Shown in pieces: positions 38,001 through 51,850 of a stretch of 64,000 bases of DNA. Origin of the DNA: Andrena cerasifolii. Lineage: Eukaryota > Arthropoda > Insecta > Hymenoptera > Andrenidae. Position 1 is the stretch's first letter; each line of letters starts with the position of its first letter. The notes under the pieces are model-generated. The model did no database searches. It was not told where the DNA came from and worked only from the letters and a program-made list of their open reading frames with translations. Where the stretch lies: NCBI RefSeq assembly GCF_050908995.1, contig NC_135125.1, forward strand, positions 13,231,011-13,295,010, given 5' to 3'. A program made the translations under genes and the position numbers.

Positions 38001-41000
38001 TCACTCCACTGTTCCAAGTTCATTTTAAACTGTAATTGCACTTCATAATTCCCACCAATCGATTATCTTTCATCATCAATCTCTTCTCGGGAGAGCAGTA
38101 TATTAAAAAGTACCCTAATAATTTCCGAAATTTGTGGAAAATATCTAAAGAAGTATATCACAATCAGTCATCAAACTTCCATGCACAGAGAAGTTAACGA
38201 ACTCGGGCCGAAGTTGGAGCGCAACGCGCGAAAGCGATTATAACAGGGAGGAAAGTTAATACCTTTAATACCTGACGGGGTTGGAATCCTCGCGGATTAC
38301 TTTCGCCAGGGAACTTTTGACCGTAAATTATTACGACTTATCGTGGCCCCAGACACTTCGATACGCGCCACCGAATTTTGATCCACCCCGGTGATAAATT
38401 ATGCACGGGGTGCCGCGAGAGAGTGCACACCCTGCGCTTTCATCCCTGGATAACGGCTCCCCCGATGCACTCAAGGACAGCTTCTTCCTTTCCTCGACCA
38501 ATCGTTGCTTTCCAAAGCCTTCGAGCTGTCCATTTTTCACTGGTGCACAGTAACTTGTCAGGAATATTCACGGGCTAAATTCGCTCTTCTTTCGCACAGT
38601 CCTGGATACTCGTGTCTCCTTTCTGCCACTTGGATCCACAAACAAATGGTACAGTATCTTGTGCAACTTCTGTTCAACTGATTACATGGTTTATTTCTTT
38701 GTCAGGTGTACTGACACTGATTTACGGTTGTCCACCCTCCTTATTTTTATCAGTGAAGCAATCTGGGTTATTTAATTTGATTTAAGGGAGGCTAAATGAA
38801 GATTGCGTTACATATTTTTTTTTTTAATTGTAGTGCCATATTTAGGTTTTGATTTTTTATATGTAAGTCTACTATTTTGTCATCTGTCTTTTATGGACTT
38901 CAGTCTAGACTCTAGATTATTAATAATGAAGGTGATTCTGGTATTAAATCATCAATGCCCTCGTTAACGATATTACAGAATCTATATTGGATTTTTTGCG
39001 TCCTCATGTCTGAACGTTTACTCATAATTCATCGCTGAAAACAGGGGATACGAGACACTATCTAAACGAACACCCATAGCGTAAGACACTAAGCCCCATA
39101 AATCCACAGTGTGGTCATGAATTTTCCCAATAGCCCGTATTAAATAACCTCAAGTACCATATAGGAGATACATTTTCAAGCAGTATGAGCAGAGTGTTCA
39201 AAGTTTATCACTTTTAAGAATTCTTTACTCCAAACAGTGAAAGCTTCAGTACATTATATGTATCTCAAAAATTATAACACCACAGTATAGTATATCTTAA
39301 AGCGCATATTATTTGGACCATACATCTTACTGCACGCTGTCTGAATCTATTTCGACCCACATTCTAAAAAAAACCTAACTCATTGACTAACTCAAGTCGC
39401 CAATTGTTTTTATTAGATAAGTATCCAAGGTTGCACTGCTGTTTATTTTAGAATTTTAAATATCACTTGCTGCATAACTCTTCTCCTATCCACAAGCAAT
39501 AGAAAAAGAAAAAGAGAAAGTCGTGTACGGGTCTAAACTGACCCAGCCACGACCTGCCTAGGGTTACTACATTTCCTGGACTCCTCCGTTCAATATCTTG
39601 AGCAACTTATTTATCCCCAACTCTGCTACCCTCCACAAATTCCCCCAAAATACACGAACCTTATAAATTTCTCGAAAGTTCCCCCGAAGACAATTACGAA
39701 GCTCCAGGGGAAAGAACGATGTATGGATATATCTTGTTCCAAGTGCGCAATATTTCCTCGCGCACCGTCAACGCTTCCTTTCCACCTCTGGATTCTTTGG
39801 ATTCGATGCTTTCATACTCGTCACGTACAAGACAAACGGCAAGCGAGTAAAAAATGCAACCTCTCCTACACGGGGTCCTTCCCCCGGGGGTGAACGAATG
39901 GGTCCTCTGTATTAAATTGTATCCCCTTTCCCCTGCCCCACCCGACCTGTCTCCCTTCACCGGCGCCTCCCTTTAAAGACGTGAGAGGAATAGGGTAGGC
40001 GCGATTAAATCTAGCCGTCTCGCTTCCCCCTTTCTCCCTTTCCGCGCGCTGCTCGTAGTTCGCTTCCTATCTGTCTTTGCCCGTGTAGACCCCCCTTTGA
40101 TTCATCTGCGACTCTCGCATCTGCGTGGACGCGAGGCCCTGACTCCTCTTTGGTGCCTGGTTAAGGAGGTATCGCTAGGATCTTTGACGGGTTATTTAAT
40201 GGAGGCCTGGCTTTTAAAAAGATTGCTCAACCGCGATCCTGGTCCCCTGATTCGGCGAACGCGATTCGATCTACTATATTTCGGCACTGCCATATTGGTG
40301 TACAGTGTAAACTTTACGCGTATGTAGCCCCGGTGGTTGAAGGTGGACTTGATGCTGCAAGTTTTCTTTTCCTTCTACCTCAGGAATATATTCGTTCGTA
40401 CGGTGTTAAAAAAGTGTACACATGGTACGGTCGCGTGAGGGTAAAAATTCTTCAGAGGAACCGCGAAAATAATTTTAAGAGTCCGTTTCAAAGTCCGCCG
40501 ACCACTGTGCACAGATTCCATTTGGAAGTGGACTCGTTGGCCGAGGTGAGCATCTGCCCAAGGAGCAGCTTCCTCCATTCAGCCATTGGGCACGTATTTT
40601 CCCAGAACAAGGTGTCTTACTTGCCGCCAGACGATCCGAGGCTCGAGATTTGGCGAGGCCAGTCGATCCAGCCTCGTCTATCTTGGCCGAGGAGGCGAAA
40701 GTGCCTGTTCATCTGCTTCCCTGTCGACCCTTATCCCCTTCCTGCGAGTCGATATCCCCTTTTTCTCGAAAGGTGCAGACGAGCTTGCAAGGCCCGGACT
40801 GTAGAACGCATTTCCTGCCACCACACACAGGCGTAAAGCTCTTCCTCCCTCTTCCCTCCCTCTTGCGCGTCCTCCACGGTCGCTGGAGGTGCTGGAGATA
40901 GGATCACGCTGCCTCGTCGCGAAGGAAATCCTGCGAGGATTCGGAGGAAGGACCTCTACCCCGGGCGGATAAATCGGCTCTACCTTTTCGCGAACCTTTC

Positions 41001-43595
41001 AACCCCTTTTGCCACTCGAATCACTCCTTAGGAGCGTGGAAGGAGGCTACTTGGTGGATTCCTGAATTTTCTTGGGCTCGACGGGGGCTGAGTAAATGTT
41101 TGTGGACCTTCAAGATACGTGTTAGCACGTCTACCAATTTTCCTTTCTACGTATTGTTCTTGGGGACAGAGGTGGTAACGTGTTTGACTGCTTATTAGGT
41201 ACGACATGAATGCTGGAAAATTAAGCATGTTGATTTTTAGACCGGTTGAAATATTTTTATCTACTTTGTATTTTATTATAATATTTATAATAGTATTTCG
41301 TGGTGGTTGCTTGCTGGAAATATTCTCTGGAAACTCGATCAAGGGTTGACGAGCGTTTATGGAATTTAATTCGCTAGTAAACCGCTTTCGTTTATTTATT
41401 GAGGGTGGTCTCGAGAGAAACCCAATAGACGAAAAACTGTGATTTAATATTTTGTCTCCTTTGTGACATTGTCAAGCGTAAGTATATTTTTAAAATATAC
41501 TGGAGTTATTAGTGACTTTATTACATATTTGAAAAGATGCTTTTGCTTGTTTTGCTCAAAACCACTGAAAGATGTCGTCATGACACGACATTATTCTAAA
41601 ACAATTTCGAATGAAAAGAAGGTAAATATAGGAAAAATAATTCTGTAGAGTCTTCCAGTCTCCGCGTCACCGGTTAAGGATTACAAAAATTGACGAGTTT
41701 TAGTCTTCCCTTCACTCAGAAGTCAATCTTGAAACTTTAAATTTTATAATTCTGTAAGGTCTTCGAGGTAGGAAATTTCGCATAAAAATCTCAGAGAAAC
41801 GTGGTATACGTATAAATCAAGGATAATCGAAGATTCGTTCTCGTCATATCCTGGATTATTAACCTAAGAAGCCGCGGATAATCCTCAGAGGAGGAGCCCT
41901 TCAATTTTAAGTTCCCATCTCGGTTATGAATTCATCCGAGCGCGTACAGAAGTCAAGGGTTGTTACCCCGCAGAGGAGAAGCTTTACGGATCTTATTAAA
42001 CCCAATTTATTAATATATAAATATGAAAGGACTTTTTCTCTTTTTAAGTAGAATGGAGCATCTTGATTTTGAACGTGAGCTCTAAATTTTTTTTATACGC
42101 AAATACTAAATAATTTCCAATTTTCTAAATAGAGTCTTTGTATTTTTGACGAGAAGCATGAAAAAATGAAAGAAGTTTCCCGAGTTTTCGTGATTCTGCC
42201 TTGAATCTTTAATTACTTGCGAATGTAAGTTCGCCCCGTTTGTTTGGGAGGTACGTTGCAAACTGTACTTATTGTCTGCACGTACTGCAAGATAATTCTA
42301 GGACAGGCAGTGAAAGGAAATGTGAGGGAAGATATGAATTATTCATGGGAATGGTCGTGATGCATGAATTTGTATACATATAGCTAATTTCTTACAGCCA
42401 TGTCGCGACGGGGTGAATAGAGACGCACGAACTTGGTCCCTTATTTGAGGAAATACTTGGTCTTGCGTGAAGACGGAGGTAGCCACTGTTAATTTTCATA
42501 ATGCTCTCTTTTAAACAAGATTATAGTAGAGTTCCTCAATTAGAATTCCCCTTTCATTTCCACCTCTTTCAATGTCGTAATCCCAGAAATAGTAAATACT
42601 AAGTAGAATCCAATAAGCTTACATCTCAGTATAATCCAGAAAACAGTGGATGCGGAGAAATTTCAAACTCACTCCTGCTCTTTTCCCAATTTCTCTAAGA
42701 TTTCCTCCAAGTGCACCGACTACACTCAGCTTTTAATGAAGTGCATACGCTTCTCAAAATTAAATATAATTATAAATTATAAATTAAATTATCAAACTAT
42801 AGGAGAATTTGCTAGCCACCGTCCAACATATTCAGTTTCGGCCCGTAGGGTCGTTCCATCAGCGAAACGATCTCGCAGGGGTTAATGCCGACCGTGTGCA
42901 CCCAGCTGAATATAGCGCCGGAACGAAGCTTGAAGCTTAACGGCCAAACTCGTGGGCGATTGTGGGAGTTCGAAAGGTCATGGCATTTCGCGTGGCACGG
43001 AAGACGAGGGGGTGGCGGCAGTTATGCGGGGATAGCGGGAGCAAGGGGTGCATTTACATGGGGCTGCTCGCCGACAACTGACGCGCGGAAGGGTAAAAAT
43101 AAACAGGCTGTGCATTATCAAGTCAATGGAAAGGAGGGCTCCATTATCTCCTTTGATAAGCTCGTTCCTTCCTCCTTACCGGCGCGGAAAGAGGGCAGAT
43201 GTTGGCTTGCAAAATGGAAACAGTCTGCGGCTGTCTGCGAGGGAATGTGCTCTAGTATCAGGCTTGCAAATAACGCTTTCATGTAAGCCGATTATTTGTG
43301 AAAGCTTGTTCATTAATACCCCCTTGCATTAGCTTCGAGAGGATCGCGGTTTTTTTCTATTCTCTGTCCTCATTGGGTGTTTAGAAAAACGAAATTGAAT
43401 TTTTGTGGGGCTTGGTAAAGTGATTTTTATGGTGAAGGATGTTTTTGTGGAATTCAAAGTAGTAGAGAGTAATAGAGTACATTTTTGTGATTACTTTTGG
43501 GAGGGTGAAAGTTGTGCTATTTATTGGACTTCACGTGTCGATGAATCTTAAATACAAGAATATATACATATGTTATTGTTATTGAAGTTATATAC

Positions 43596-43909
43596 AGAGA
43601 CTAGCAAAGTAAGCATGAGCGAACGGCCCCCCATGACAAAGTTTGTTGTTATTGTTTGCTAAACAATGCTCCTCACCTGAATCTCTATTTACAATTCGGA
43701 AAAGAATATAAAAAGTACAGTTAATATGTAGCTATTTTTCCTCTTTTGTTTCATTTATTTATCTTGAGTAGTATCCGATAAAAAAAATTGATAAGTTGAA
43801 GGGCTTCCAGCCCCATATTATAGATAAACGAGAGCAAACAATTTTAGCAAAAAATAACAACAAAATTTGTCACGGGGGCCATTTGTACATCCTTACCTTG
43901 CTAGACTCT
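43596..43909. mobile_element. 314-bp MITE with about 65-bp inverted repeats
   Basis: The ends read AGAGACTAGCAAAGTAAG and, inverted, AGAGTCTAGCAAGGTAAG. Similarity continues through GGCCCCC(C)ATGACAAA and TTTGTTGTTATT to about 65 bp per arm, with several mismatches. The interior of about 180 bp is AT-rich and non-coding. No clear target-site duplication was found, so the exact ends may be off by a few bases. Confidence 0.7.
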
Positions 43910-46900
43910 TATGTGCTTAAATAATTCGACGTAATAACAGATTCATTACCTAAAAATCTTCAGTATATCACGCAAGTATTTTCTAAAAAATAACACTCTG
44001 AATATCAGCGTCGAAATCTCCAGAAAGTATTCCCAACTTCAAACAACTTCCTGTAGTCTTCTTAAAAATCCAAGAAATTCAATTCGTCACAGAGTTATTT
44101 GCAACTGTATCTATCGAAGGGCACCACAGTAAAGTTGAATATTCTCCAGATTTATAAACGAACTCCCCTTCCCCTGTTAGTGTAACAGGAAAGACAAACG
44201 ATTGAACGAAGAAAAGAATTCCACCTGCCCCCTGCGGAACAATTTCTTCTTAATTGCGTCACACGAATAAATTAAGAGCGAAGTAAATAAATTACTTTTT
44301 CCCGGAGCCCCGTTAATTATTCTTCTCGCTGCGTCGTCCAACAGCGTTCCGTTCTTCTTCCCGGTGAAAGAACGTCTCCGTCGGGAATTCAGCAGCGCGA
44401 AGAAAGCGCTTCTTTTAACCGGACTACTTTCGGCGCACGCAGATTTCAGTATAACGTCCAATGGCAAGCGGACTTCTTCACCCGAGTTCCCTCAAATGGC
44501 ATTAAGAAAACCGGCGGGGATGGGCTCGTAAACAACGTGAAATTGAAATTCATTGTTCGCTCGGCGACGTTCACTGCGCTGCTTAACCCTTTCAACTAGG
44601 ATACCCCAGTTTTGGCACTGTTGGGCGCGTTCTGTCGAATAGAAACACGGCCATTGTCGTGTCAGCTGAAAGAGGTGGTGTATTTAATCGTGTCCTATTT
44701 CGATTATTTAACGACTGAGAGCGACGTGTCGGAAGTGGAGCCAGAGGAGTTCTTTTCAGGGAATATTGGTAGAATTTATCAGTCACCCACGTTGTTCACC
44801 ACTCTCGATTATATAGCAGCGTTTATAGGAAAACGGCAGAGAACATATGCAGGCATTTATTGTCGATAAAATCTATGTACACAGGAATAATAAATTTCAA
44901 TTTTTTTGCATTGAAGCACAGCATCCCCAATTTCAAATAATCTGGAAGCTAATTCATCGAATTCAGTGACCTTCGGAGACGCGGAAAATGAAGCGAAATT
45001 TACGCGCAGTGGGAGCCTTATCCTCGGGATTCCCTATCAAAATTATACTTTCATCGTATAATTCGATACAGTCGTGTCGTTATTGGCTTCATTTGGAAAA
45101 CAGCACGGCCGAGAAATTCACCAGTTGCTCCGTCTCCCCGAGGAAGTCGTCGAGTGGTCCCTCGTTAGAAATTCATGCTGCGCCTCCACCCCCGTCGTCC
45201 CGTATCGCTCTCGAAAGCTCTCTTTTCAATGAACCTGTCCAGGCCGCGCTCGAAAGCTCCCCGTAAACACGTAAAACGTTCTCCTGGCCGTAATTTTCGC
45301 TTTGCTCGCCGCTCGCGCCAACGGATGTATTCTCTCTTCGATGAAGCCGTTTCAAACGACAATAACAGTTACAGGTGCACGAGAATTTCCCTCCTCTAAA
45401 AAAACATTTCTGTGACAAGTGGCGTGACATAATTTGTTTCGACAAATGCATCGCGACACCAAGGAATTCCGTCAGGTGAAGGAACTTGATTGGATGCCTC
45501 GCTTCAAATTAGTGTCGTACGACTGCTGGATCGTAGAACAATGAGAAGATGTCTGTAGAACATATATATATTCAGTAGATGAAAGTTGAAGGAGGATAGG
45601 ATTGGAAAATGGAAAATGGAAAATACCAATTTGCATGCGTTTAACTTTTCTGGCTATTAACGAACTATTATGTTCTTAACTTACTTGTGAAGGGGAAAGC
45701 TGAGTGTCTCCTTCTATAATTTGCTGAGAGAGCTGGAATTTAAGTAGAATTTAATCTCCCCACTATTCTGAAATCTTTAGTAACTAAAGTGTTAAGCAAA
45801 AAAGTCGAAAAAATTTTTCACTTGCAATATCTCCTTGTGTACTGATTGACGGTCGCGTCAATATGTCGCAATATATAGTATATAAAAGAACTGGGGTGAA
45901 ACTTATTCTTTATCCAAGAATTTCGCGTAACATAGCTAAGGCGAGGCGTATACTCCTCCGCGCTGACCGGACCTTAACAAGATGTAGCACACGATCCAGG
46001 GTTCCCTTTGGAAACGCGACCATGGGAGCAATTGCGGTTTACAGTTACACTACAGTTTCGCAGGGTGTTGTCTAGCTGGAGTCGTGGGTGTAGTTCCCAG
46101 AAATTGAACCACGCATGAAATAGCCACGGAAATGTTTCCCGCTGGACCGTTCCTCTGCGCTTGGAGAGCAGTTTATTTTTTTGAAAGCTTCACCGTGTAG
46201 ATTGTAGAGGAAACTTTTTCCACCTGTATTTGTGCAAACCGAGGTCAAGTGAAACAGGCGCTGGGTAAATGAGAAAGGTCCCCTCCCACCAAACATCCAT
46301 TTTTCTCATTCAAATTTTTCTTACCCGCCTTTGAAGTAGATTTCATGCAAATGGTGACGAAAAATTGTGAAGGAACTTTTCCTCCGCGATACTGTCTTAA
46401 TTTAAAATCACTCTGCGTAGGAAATGTGTCTTGAAAATAATAGATTCGCGATGACACTGTGTACGTGTACACTTGTTGAAATGGTAAGGTAATTTAAGCA
46501 GGTCCAAGTTCCAACTGGGGGAACATGCTGCAGCCTAAAGAATAGCTAGCTCCTGTTTCTCGTATTTTTCCAATTCCGCCGGCAGTTTCACCATCGTGGA
46601 AGTATTGTTCAGTGGGGGAAACGTGGCACGCAAATTACAGTGAGACAGATCCACTTTCCATGAAGGATTCTCGCAACGAAGCCGGGTGCGCTCGCATGTG
46701 AGGCACGCTAATAAATCTTTCTCGGCTGCTCATGACGGAACAGAGAACGAGCAATACCGTGATTCACTCGTCGAGAAACAAGAAATTACCCTCTGATGTA
46801 TAACTCCTAATAAATCAGGAAACTTTCAGCCGAGCTTCCTTGGAGCGCGCGATAAAAAGCTGAGCCCGTACATCAGGCGTTATTTAATTATATCCGCGCC

Positions 46901-48845
46901 CTAAGTATTGTAGTTCTCCTCGCGCTTGCCTCTAAAATAAGCAAGTTTTTCGGCAGTAACAGCCTGCGGGCTGTATAAGCACTTGAACGGACTTCAGATT
47001 AAGTTAATGAATATTAAAGTCCTGAAAGAGATGATTAATTATCGATGTTAGAGGGAATGGAATGAATCGAGGCTCTTGTTTAGGATTTCTTGCACCCGCA
47101 GGATGCATAATGCATTTTCCAATCTCCCAGTGGTTGCGACTTTTAAAATAACGAAGAAGCTTCACCTGTGTGCCTTCATTCTCGAGAAGACGTTGCAAGT
47201 ATAATCTCATCACCGACAGCAGCTGCAGGGATTTAATTTAGCTTGCTTGGCGCATATTGTCTAGCACTCTAGCTGTTTACCTGGCAATATCCCTTATTAT
47301 GCTGGGATATTGGAATTCTATCCCCCCAGTGAAGCGTATTTTGAGGGCAAGGGAGATTGCAGCGACATTTCCCGGCGAAATTCATATTATTGTTTCATTA
47401 TTGGCTGGAATATTCAGCTGTCTGTCAGAGTTCGATTGTTTCTGCTGGTTCGCCGTGTCCCGTGTAAGCCTGTGCTCGGTTTTTATTCGATGTCGAGGTA
47501 TCGATTCGAGGTGTACATACGTCCATGCGGCGTGCAGTTTCATTCAGCCTCCTTTGATGCTTTGTAGAAAAACCGACATTCTGCGGATGATGGCGGCTCG
47601 ATACGCGCGACATCCGCGTTACCCTTTGATATCGCGCGGCGAGATTGCAGATTTCCATATAAAGTGTCGCGTCCAAGTTGAACGGGGTCGCGTGACTAGA
47701 CGTTGTTAGAAGTGTGTGCGCGACTTAAGATTGCAAATCGCTGGGAGGAAACGTAATTTGCATGAATATGTAATACACTGCCGGAGATATCGATGGAATT
47801 GATGCTAAAGATAGTTGCTGCATACCCACCTGATGCTAGATACTCTTTCACCGATGAAGCACGAGAAACATCTTATACTGCGCGATAGCAAAAATTCTGC
47901 TCTTCTTTGAGACTGAAAGTAAGTCAGTGGAATCCGAGTTTCATCTTCAGTCGCTGACGGTTTGACCACCCAGCGTGCGAATTTATTTAAAGAATACAGT
48001 ACGTCGGTAACTAAGTGGAAATACCTCACCAATAGAGGAATTGGAGCTTGATATATTTGAGTAAGGCCCTGAAGCAGAGCGGACTTTGAAAAATTTCCAA
48101 GTTCCACTTGTCCTTCTATCCTAACCACAGTCGCTGAACGCCCATGGGCGTTCCACGCACCTACGATTTTATAACAAAGCGAATCTATAATGCGTTGACT
48201 GTTCTCGCGCAAATGAAGCTACTGGGCAGATAAACTGGCGCTATAAACAGCTGACACTACATCAAAGATCCATTAAATAGTACATCTACCTAACTCTGGT
48301 ATACGAGGATGCACAGAGGAGCCTAAAGTGTCTTCCCGAAAGTGTGAAAAAAGTTTCCAGAAGATGCCCTCGCAGCGGAACTTTTTCAATTCATCGACAC
48401 ACGGAGGGTATAACGGGTGGTGGAGCACGAAGGGGCAGGGGCAGGGTGCGTACGTGCTCCATTATCATCTCGAGACTTCCGGGACGCGAATCGATTGCAG
48501 CGTTACAGACAGATCGATTATCGTCGGAAGATCGTACGTGTACTTACGGATGTAACCGGATCGAATCGATTCGAAGCTAGCCGATCGTGTGGATCGAATT
48601 AGGTGGCCCCGTTGCTTTCAGAGGACACGTCCACGGGGCTCGAAACGGGCCGAAACGATTGAAACTCGAAACGGACGGGAAGCAAGTCTTATTCCAGGCG
48701 GCCAGTAAACCGAGACTGGCGCGTCTCGCGAAACGACTCCAGCCAGAAGTCTTCGCATCTGGTCCATGTGGAATCGCCATATAGCCACAGAACGATGTAC
48801 CAGAAATGTGCAACCAAGCTGTTCAAGTAGTTGAACATTCAAGTG

Positions 48846-49155
48846 AAGGCGAATTTACACGGTTTGGTTTACAGTTTGGTTGAATGCAATAAGAATGTGA
48901 TAAATAATCTGTGCCTCTGAGTAGGTGCCTACCTTTCGATTTTATAATGCTACATAAATGGGGAAATGAACGGTCTCCATTATTTTTCGATTTATACAAA
49001 AACCATGAAAACTGGCACATATCTACAATTTCCTTCGCCGTCGTTTTTAAGTGAACCAGCGTGGTCAATTTCATTAAATTGTGTAAATATTCGCCTTTCA
49101 ATTCTGTTGAATCAATTGCATTGTTCAACCAGAGTGAACCGTGTAAATTCGCCTT
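48846..49155. mobile_element. 310-bp MITE-like element with about 45-bp inverted repeats
   Basis: AAGGCGAATTTACACGGTT occurs at the left end (48846) and inverted at the right end (to 49155). Weaker similarity (CTGGTTGAA, AATGCAAT) extends inward to about 45 bp. The interior is non-coding. The flanks show no certain duplication. It lies in intron 2, about 1.2 kb upstream of microexon C. Confidence 0.65.
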
Positions 49156-50387
49156 AATAGATCAACTCGAGTAAAGGGAAAGAAAAATGAGGCTATTTGG
49201 ATCTTTCCAGTTTAAATTCTCCTAGCAATATAACCACTCGAATTGTACAGGTTACTCAAATTTTTAGATTTGTTTGAAACAGATGAGTTGGAATTGTAAA
49301 TGTATAGCAATATTCCTTTTCATTTTAAAGGGATCCTCTTCATCTTCACATGAAAGATTTCTTCCTCGTGCTCGTCCCTGTGCATCGATTCGAGAACCGA
49401 TCGTCGTCCTGGCTCGCCAAGCCCGATCTATTAATCGCGATTAAGAGCGACCGCTGAACGCATCTAAATCGCTGAAATTACGACACGGAGCGTAGTGGCA
49501 ATAATGACGATCGTAATATCGCGCGCTCTTCGAGGAGCACTCGATTAATTTAACCGTGGTCTCGGGACATTAATTATCCTCGTCAGCGGCCGATTAATTA
49601 TGCTCGGCGTCTCCCCCGCAAACCACGTGTACGTGCGCGTTGTAACGAGCAGCGGAGCCCTTGCTGCCAGTCATGCACGTTTCATAGGAAAACTCTCATC
49701 TGCCTCGGTGCAGTGGGCGAGAATAACGGGGCACTGCTGCTTTAGGATTGACAGATCGGATTCTAAAGGAACTGTGGGAGAAACATAGGTGTAGCAGAGT
49801 TTTCCCATGTATTATGCCAGTGGAGTTGGTTCTGTTAAATTCTCAGTCAAAGGAAATTTAGTTTCAGAGAAAAGTAGTCGGAGTATTTTTAACCGATCTT
49901 CATTGTCATAGTTGTAATTGTTAAATAATGATTTTAAATGCAGTGGAAAGAGGCTAGAAAATGCAAGAATGCATTCAAACAAAAGGGAATATTCTTTTTT
50001 CCTAAGGGAAATATTAATGTTTCTATTTAATTTTATAATATCATTGCGGTACCATACTTTTTCAATTGCGACTTGGAATAAGTGAAAAGAACAGGGAGCT
50101 CTGTCAAAATATATAGGGAATCATGTTTGTAATCAGTGCTTATAGTAATTTATCATTCCCAAAGATTTTGACCACGATCAAGGAACGATTTGACTACAAA
50201 AGATTGATTTTTGAAATACGCTAAGCATGAATGATTCCGAGAACGCACATGTAGCTCAGCAAAGAAAATCACTAAATCCAAAGGGATTTTTAGAAATTTA
50301 CACATCGATTCTTTAGATCCCTTTGGAACTCTTCACACGATAAAGGAACACGATTAGTAATAAATTTGTATCTTTCCTTGGACGCAG

Positions 50388-50429
50388 CTGTTCGCCGGGA
50401 CCGCCTGTATGTTCAAGTCTCATAACAAG
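50388..50429 (+). CDS. Candidate 42-nt microexon C of the PH-like gene
   Basis: Fourteen codons (LFAGTACMFKSHNK) sit between an acceptor with a pyrimidine tract (TATCTTTCCTTGGACGCAG) and a donor (AAG|GTTTGT). The length is a multiple of three and the frame enters and leaves in phase 0, exactly the phase left by exon B and required by exon D. It could therefore be included or skipped without a frame change. If included it would insert 14 residues in the loop after the strand ending YRSEDMA. A short exon of this kind can occur by chance, and the donor is only moderate. Confidence 0.35.
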
Positions 50430-51001
50430 GTTTGTTCTCTTTCTGTTTTCAAGTGTTGTGTCTGTCTTTCTAATGCGCTGTCGTCTTCTTTAGCTCACTT
50501 AATTGTTTTCTGTGGTCATGTATTCGTCTCTGTATCATGCACATCCTTTCCATCCTCATTGCCATTCCGACTCGCGTTACACGAGCTTGGAATAAATACT
50601 TTAACCTGTACATCGAAGTAACTCGAGCAAAGAAGGATAGCTAATAAGTTAGTAATAATTTACCAGCTCAGAGAAGCTTGCAAGTTCATGCTTAACTAGT
50701 GAATCTGATCCTGGAATCTAAAACTAAGAACTTTTAATTCTCTGTGTTCTTTTCACTGAAATCTATTGTCCACGTTTGACGTATTCTGCCGAAAGTAGAT
50801 TCATTCCTATTACAATTAATTCCCGAGGCCCGCTGTGAAACTCCGTTGATATCGTAAGCACAACTTATGTTTAACAAAATCCGAGATTTGCTGCAAGATA
50901 GACCGAGATGGTAAGCCGTGCTTTCGACAAGCTCCACAAATAGTTTTCCTTCTCCCTTGACGAGGAGCGGAACGAGTGTCCTCGCTTTGATAGCAGCAAA
51001 T

Positions 51002-51376
51002 TCACGGTCCCCGTGAATCGTGACTAATTGTTTCCTTGGCCCGCGACGCCGCGGAAAGGGGACGCGTAACGAAAGCGGAGGGGTGAAATCGGAGGGATTG
51101 AATTAGCAAGGAGGCTTCGTCTTCGTCCGACCCGTTGCTTTCCGCCAGTCGTTTCTTCGGCCGGCTGCTGAAGGATGTTGCTCCTCCGAATTTACTCAGA
51201 CGGCTAGACAACGCCGCTCGCCCCCTTTGTCCCTCCACGTTCCCGTGTAATACGATTTCGTACGCGACGAGTCTTCGCTGTTCTTCGTCCGCGCGCTCCT
51301 GCAAGATCCTTTTCACGTCCTGCCTCGTAAGCCTGCTCCGTTTCGCTGCCACATTGTTTCGTTTCCATGCACGTAG
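51002..51376 (-). CDS. Possible antisense exon inside intron 3 (unidentified)
   Basis: On the minus strand a frame is open from an AG at 51377-51378 to a TGA at 51002. It has no in-frame ATG, so it could only be a downstream or terminal exon. The translation looks protein-like: a basic helix (RLTRQDVKRILQERADEEQR), a possible nuclear-localisation patch (RPKKR) and an acidic stretch (ESNGSDEDEAS). Against it: the acceptor has a poor pyrimidine tract, no poly(A) signal is obvious beyond the stop, no partner exon was found, and GC-rich DNA gives open frames easily. I do not recognise it. Confidence 0.2.
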   Translation of the reverse strand, partial: LRAWKRNNVAAKRSRLTRQDVKRILQERADEEQRRLVAYEIVLHGNVEGQRGRAALSSRLSKFGGATSFSSRPKKRLAESNGSDEDEASLLIQSLRFHPSAFVTRPLSAASRAKETISHDSRGP

Positions 51377-51600
51377 CTAATTCGCCCGTTCAGCCGTCTA
51401 TGATGCTTTGTGTCTGATGGTGTTCCATGGTATCGTTCTGTCTGGGAACACTTGTGGGGAAAATCCCTCAGTGGATGCTTAGTGGATGATATAACGGATG
51501 CGCAAGTGTTTAGACTCGCGACAGTTGGAAAATGATATTTCACTCGCGGGAAATAGTAATTGAACAGTGTCGGTCGAATATTTTTGAGCTTGACCTTAGG

Positions 51601-51850
51601 GATTTTGATGAAATTGAGATATGATATGTTAAATGTGAAATTAGGGGCAGTTTAAGTCATCATTTCCCTGTGGTCGAATTTATTTAAAAAATACAAACCG
51701 TCGAAAATTGCAATTCTTGGGAGTAAAATCCTCCACGTGGAATCGATCATATCTCGCATTTGATACCACGGATTTTGATGAGCTTGAAATATGACATAGC
51801 CCACCTAAAATTAGGGGGGGTTTAAGTCATCATTCCACGAAGAACTCGTC
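51601..51850 (+). repeat. Dispersed dimeric repeat, copy pair 2
   Basis: Two units about 170 bp apart, each starting with GATTTTGATGA and containing an ATATGA(T/C)AT word, (A/T)AAATTAGGGG and GTTTAAGTCATCAT (near 51650 and 51820). Between the cores is a spacer that includes ATTGCAATTCTTGG. This is the best-preserved first unit of the three loci; the second unit is cut short after its core. Confidence 0.65.

Larger units (their letters stand above)
29279..50387. other. Intron 2 of the PH-like gene, about 21 kb
   Basis: Runs from the GTGAGT donor of exon B to the acceptor of microexon C, or on to exon D if C is skipped. It contains a 2.85-kb transposon (32670-35519) and inverted-repeat elements at 43596-43909 and 48846-49155. 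CpG-rich patches at 30500-30960, 36450-36850, 39690-41000, 42830-43280 and 48340-48790 have long open frames on both strands without recognisable motifs. One of them ends at a good donor (see the finding at 30830-30949). The rest is AT-rich with nothing I can name. Confidence 0.45.

Noticed and set aside
40333..40836. 167-codon open frame on the + strand
   Set aside because: Composition typical of GC-rich chance frames; other frames and the antisense are also open, and no domain is recognisable.
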